Source: an uncultured Clostridia bacterium (GTDB taxonomy: Bacteria > Bacillota > Clostridia > Christensenellales > Borkfalkiaceae). From it: a stretch of 64,000 nt of DNA. This document shows, one piece after another, positions 60,473 through 64,000 of the stretch. The number at the start of each line of letters is the position of its first letter. Within the stretch, counting starts at the first letter, position 1. A program made the position numbers and the translations under genes. The stretch covers positions 1 through 64,000 of the forward strand of contig CANRAD010000004.1 of the NCBI GenBank assembly GCA_947628505.1. The letters are read 5' to 3'. The notes under the pieces are model-generated. The model was not told the origin of the DNA. It saw only the letters and a list, made by a program, of their open reading frames with translations, and did not search any database.

Positions 60473-63400
60473 TTACTCTCCCATTGCGTCCTTTTCTTTC
60501 TTTCTGAATCTGAGCGCAACTATGGCCGCGGGAATGGTTGTGGCAGTTGCGACGCTACCTATGATTATCAATATAAGCCATGTCTCATAGGCGTTCGCAA
60601 ACAAGCCTTCTTCCTCTTCGCCCGCAACGACGGGAGGCAAAATGCTGAACGTTTTTTCTGCTTCGCCGGTTAAGTAATAGTTCGAATCGTCCGTCAGAGA
60701 AACGACAACCGAATAATCGCCGGCTTCCGCGGGCGCGGCTCCGAGCGTATTGCCGGAAGCGTCTCTATAAGTAAGGCTGACATACGCCTCGGCGCCGTCT
60801 TCGCTGAGACCGATATACGGCGTGCGGCCGGTTGCGCCGTCCGATACGTATTCGTCGCGGGTATCCCATACTACGCTGACGCCGAGCTTGGATATTTCAA
60901 GCGTTACCGTGTATGAAGTTGCGTTGTAGTTTGTGTTTGCCGCAACGGAAATCACAACCTGATACGTGCCCGCGTTGACAGCTTCGGGCTGTCCGTTATA
61001 CGTAACCGTTATATCGCTTGCGTTTACATAATCGGAGACGGTGTAGCTTACCGTATGAGCCGAACCGGAATATACCGCTTCCGCGTTTTGAGCGGATATT
61101 ACGGGCGTTGCCCTGTCTATTGTGAATTGACCGTCCACATTTCCGAGCATAAAGTTGCTTATGCCTTGCGCAAACACAACGGTGAAGTCCGTTCCGAATG
61201 TGTATTCGCCGGCGTTTATGGCGCTGCCGGATATTACGAGATCCGTAATAGCGAGCGTGCGCACGCTGTTTACAACCGTCGAAGGATAAGTAAACCGAGC
61301 CGTTACGCCTGTTCCTACCTCCTGTGCCTGAGCGCTGTATACCGTTGAGTATGTCAACGATACGGAGACGGTTGCAGGATTTATGACTATTGTTCTCGAA
61401 GCCGTAGCGGATAAGCTGTAACCTTCGGGGGCGGTTGCAATAAGCGTGTATTCACCGACGTTAATTAAGCTCTTCCCGCCTTGAACGGCTACGACAAGCG
61501 TTATGTTTTCTCCGCTACGCGAAATCTTTGCGGTAATCTCCGCCACCGTTTCTCCCGTATACGTGTATTCTGTTAAGCCGGACCACTCGATATCGCCTAT
61601 GGAAAGGACTATGGGCTTTACGGTTACGGAGAACGCCTTGGACGAATTCGAGGACGTCTCAATATAGAAGTTAACTGCGTCTTCGGCGGAAAGCTCTATG
61701 GTATAGCGATAGTTGCCGGGCATCTTCAATCCGTCCGAAGGAGTGGTTAAACCGCCGGAGCCGGATACGGCTTGCAATGTGCCTCCCTCGACTTCCGGAA
61801 GATATGTCTCTTCGATGACTACGCCGTTGAGCGCTGCAAATTGCACTACAAGCTGACTTTGCATATCTTCGCCGGTGTAATCAAACTCGCTCTGTTCAAG
61901 CGAAGCGGACAAGCCCACTTTCCATATCGTAAACGTTCTTTCGATTGAATCGGTCATCAAAGAACCGCTGCCGAACTGAATATTTCCTGCATAGCCTTCG
62001 GCAAATGTTATTATCACTTTGTACGAGCCCGCATTCTTGGGCTTTGCCGATGACGGTGCGCCGTTGTATTCACTATATTCAAACGAGAGCGTCGGGATTC
62101 CAGCGCCCATCCATCTGCCGGAAAGATTTGTAAACGATACGTTGGGCTCTTGCTCTTGGCCGTTATAGTAAGCGCCTACCAAAGTGTTCGAAACCGTCAA
62201 ACCGAGTTTTGCTATATTCAAAGTAATCTGAGTGGTTTCGGTAGGCACGGCGGACGAACTGAAACGGAAATTGCGTTTTTCGGCATCGTTCAACGCGACA
62301 TTATATTCATAATCGCCGGCGTCCTTAAAGGTCTTGCTCATTTCCGTAGCCGTCAGAACCAACGGTTGCTTGGGCATAGCGGCTGACGAAGCGATAGCGT
62401 CGGTTCTTCTCACCGTTACGGAAGGAGTCTGTTCCGCGCCGTTGTATGTGAAGGTATTCGCCGTTACGCTCAACGTTGCCGGCAATATCTCTATTTCGCC
62501 GAGGTGATATTCACCGCCGCCGATGTCGCTCTGACCTTCGCTTGTTACAACTTCATAGTTCTTCTGCGCCGCTTCGCTCAATTTGAAGCATACCGTGTAT
62601 TGACCGGCGTTTATGAGTTGCGACCAGATAAGAGGATTATCGCCGTCGAGTTTGTCAAGATAGGTTATGCTGTAACCTGTTTCGCCGTTTCTCGAAGGAA
62701 TGGCGCCCGAACCGCTCACGCTTTCAAGCGTATAGTGGCCGGTAAACACGTTGTTGCCTAGATTGGAGCCGGTATAAACATGGTTATGGTCGCTCCAATC
62801 GCCCTTGACAATCTTTATCTGCGATTTGGTTATCTCGTACAGACCGTCTACCTCTATCGCCGATTTCGCATCCGTATCGCCGACAATCTTATACAGATCC
62901 TCTGCCGGGCGCGAATTTATCACGCCGTTTATGTTTACTGTTATAGACGAGAAGTAGAGATTATCCGCAGCGTATATTCCGCTCGCCTCGTCTTTGAGAA
63001 GTTTTATGACTACTTTGTATATCGCGACGTTTTCGGGTTGCTGTTCTTCACCCTCCGGCGAGGAAAGATCGCTTGAACTTACCGGAATATAGGTTATCGA
63101 ATAATGTGTTCCCTCGACGAGATTTCTCGTTGCGAACGCGCTTCCGTGCGACCAGAACGAAATTTCGGTTACGCCCTTTTGTTGCGCTCCGGTGTATTCG
63201 GATTGAGCAGAACCGGAAAGGCGCAAATCCACGGCGCGGGGAACGACTATGATGTGCGTTATTACGCGGTTGTTTTCAGCGTCGTACTTAATGCTGTCCT
63301 CGTCCGCGCTCTTTACGTCCTCCGCCCAATCATAGCCTTCGTTCACTATCTTGATATACATCTCGTAACCGCCCTCGACGACTCTTATACGCTCCGAGTC

Positions 63401-64000
63401 CTTATATTCGAAGCCTATAATGCTTTCGTCGTAGTCTTCGGTTACGGTTGCGTTCTGCAAGCCGTATTCCCAAGTGGTATTGAGATATTTTTCAATATCG
63501 CTTTTCTGAATAAGTTCCGGATTTACTTTAAGCTGAGCAGTGTATTTGCCGTCCGCATAGTATTCCTCCTGGTCTTCCTCGTTATAAGGTCCCGCGAGAT
63601 AATAGTTGCGGTTCTGATTACCCTGCGCCGGAGCGGAAATTCCGAATACTATCGAATAAGTGCCTACTTTTTTCAACAATCCCGTGCTGTCGGAGGAATT
63701 TATATCGATATTCCCCTGTCCGTTTATGGAATAACTGAAAGTTACCACGTCCTTGCTTACGGTAGCTTCGGATGAGCCCGGAGCATACGACGAAACGCTC
63801 TTAATTGCGCTTTCGTCATAGGATACCGTAATGTTGTTTGCGTTCAGACCGGAGATATTGAGGTAATTGACCGAGAACACGTTGCCATCTTTTTTGACCG
63901 GATTGTCTCCCGACATAGCCGAAGCTATGAAGTCCGCATTTATGGGCGCGGGAGTAATCTTTACGGTGAACTTGTGGTCGGAAGCTCCCGTAGCGGAATA
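60473..64000 (-). CDS. Very large repeat-rich surface protein (MBG-like domains), 5' end outside the window
   Basis: The frame is open from the right edge of the window to a stop at 60473, so at least about 1175 residues of the C-terminal part are present and the start is not. It is a chain of beta domains, many opening with a YTG/YNG motif: EYTGAQQKGVTEI, FTYNGAEQTPSVTV, AYYNGQEQEPNVSF, FDYTGEDMQSQL, YTYTGETVAEIT, AVYSGSAHTVSYTV. Many have a NAGxYxV or KDAGDYEY strand (INAGQYTV, VNVGEYTL-like, AEAGDYSVVVSL), which is the MBG/Ig-like pattern. The C terminus is a membrane helix (ETWLILIIIGSVATATTIPA) and basic tail RFRKKEKDAMGE; no LPxTG. Probably a cell-surface adhesin. Ends at a strong terminator. 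Confidence 0.8.
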   Translation of the reverse strand, partial: YSATGASDHKFTVKITPAPINADFIASAMSGDNPVKKDGNVFSVNYLNISGLNANNITVSYDESAIKSVSSYAPGSSEATVSKDVVTFSYSINGQGNIDINSSDSTGLLKKVGTYSIVFGISAPAQGNQNRNYYLAGPYNEEDQEEYYADGKYTAQLKVNPELIQKSDIEKYLNTTWEYGLQNATVTEDYDESIIGFEYKDSERIRVVEGGYEMYIKIVNEGYDWAEDVKSADEDSIKYDAENNRVITHIIVVPRAVDLRLSGSAQSEYTGAQQKGVTEISFWSHGSAFATRNLVEGTHYSITYIPVSSSDLSSPEGEEQQPENVAIYKVVIKLLKDEASGIYAADNLYFSSITVNINGVINSRPAEDLYKIVGDTDAKSAIEVDGLYEITKSQIKIVKGDWSDHNHVYTGSNLGNNVFTGHYTLESVSGSGAIPSRNGETGYSITYLDKLDGDNPLIWSQLINAGQYTVCFKLSEAAQKNYEVVTSEGQSDIGGGEYHLGEIEILPATLSVTANTFTYNGAEQTPSVTVRRTDAIASSAAMPKQPLVLTATEMSKTFKDAGDYEYNVALNDAEKRNFRFSSSAVPTETTQITLNIAKLGLTVSNTLVGAYYNGQEQEPNVSFTNLSGRWMGAGIPTLSFEYSEYNGAPSSAKPKNAGSYKVIITFAEGYAGNIQFGSGSLMTDSIERTFTIWKVGLSASLEQSEFDYTGEDMQSQLVVQFAALNGVVIEETYLPEVEGGTLQAVSGSGGLTTPSDGLKMPGNYRYTIELSAEDAVNFYIETSSNSSKAFSVTVKPIVLSIGDIEWSGLTEYTYTGETVAEITAKISRSGENITLVVAVQGGKSLINVGEYTLIATAPEGYSLSATASRTIVINPATVSVSLTYSTVYSAQAQEVGTGVTARFTYPSTVVNSVRTLAITDLVISGSAINAGEYTFGTDFTVVFAQGISNFMLGNVDGQFTIDRATPVISAQNAEAVYSGSAHTVSYTVSDYVNASDITVTYNGQPEAVNAGTYQVVISVAANTNYNATSYTVTLEISKLGVSVVWDTRDEYVSDGATGRTPYIGLSEDGAEAYVSLTYRDASGNTLGAAPAEAGDYSVVVSLTDDSNYYLTGEAEKTFSILPPVVAGEEEEGLFANAYETWLILIIIGSVATATTIPAAIVALRFRKKEKDAMGE

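Noticed and set aside
1..64000. CRISPR arrays, insertion sequences, prophage or integrated element
   Set aside because: No regularly spaced repeats, transposase, integrase or phage genes were seen on either strand; the only repeats are the short local ones listed.

Overview
The window reads as a chromosomal segment of a Gram-positive, probably spore-forming anaerobe of the Clostridia. The grounds are: the Firmicutes order rimP-nusA-ylxR-ylxQ-infB-rbfA-truB-ribF; a single-chain clostridial-type PurL; an uninterrupted sigK-like sigma factor; a TM1266-family hydrogenase-associated regulator; strong Shine-Dalgarno sites; and large lipoproteins and surface proteins without outer-membrane features. 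A Christensenellales-like gut lineage is a guess only. Nearly all housekeeping genes lie on the minus strand.

Layout. 1-11.8 kb (minus): a translation/transcription cluster (Nfo-like TIM barrel, ribF, truB, nrnA, rbfA, infB, ylxQ, ylxR, nusA, rimP), preceded by a PolC-like protein that keeps the N-terminal, OB and exonuclease parts but has no PHP or polymerase region, then ispG and nrdR. 11.9-24.5 kb (minus): a purine operon in the order purE-purC-purF paralogue-purF-purM-purN-purH-purD-purL. The paralogue has lost the catalytic N-terminal cysteine. 24.5-28.9 kb: a DUF1294-like protein, mscL, and a NitT/TauT-type ABC transporter led by a TM1266-family gene behind a structured leader that looks like a riboswitch or attenuator. 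28.9-44.2 kb: an aconitase-superfamily hydratase, a PH-domain membrane protein, plsY-der, rluD-lspA, a solitary MazF, a CaCA cation antiporter behind a yybP-ykoY (Mn2+) riboswitch with a clear terminator, nnrDE-birA-recX, ilvE, yigZ, tyrS and sigK. 44.3-48.1 kb: a heterodimeric ABC exporter.

48.1-64 kb is the accessory, envelope-directed part. Three large lipoproteins are on the plus strand, one carrying a thioredoxin fold with a CSWC active site. Two of them share a C-terminal domain of about 130 residues that I do not recognise (three copies in all). Convergent to them is a two-gene redox cassette: a membrane protein ending in a CD1871A-like CxxC tail, and a NapH-like polyferredoxin membrane protein fused to a TlpA thioredoxin. 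I infer that these carry electrons across the membrane to extracytoplasmic thiols, possibly to the thioredoxin lipoprotein. A tRNA-Glu(CUC) and the 3' part of a very large repeat-rich surface protein close the window.

Regulatory sequence is unusually legible. Consensus-like promoters (TTGACA/TTGCAA, 16-18 nt, TATAAT/TAAAAT) precede many units. Several genes have the -10 box only 6-8 nt before ATG with no Shine-Dalgarno, which suggests leaderless mRNAs. The two lipoprotein units share a duplicated upstream block of about 160 bp. No CRISPR array, insertion sequence, prophage or rRNA was seen. All assignments come from reading the sequence; no database search was run.
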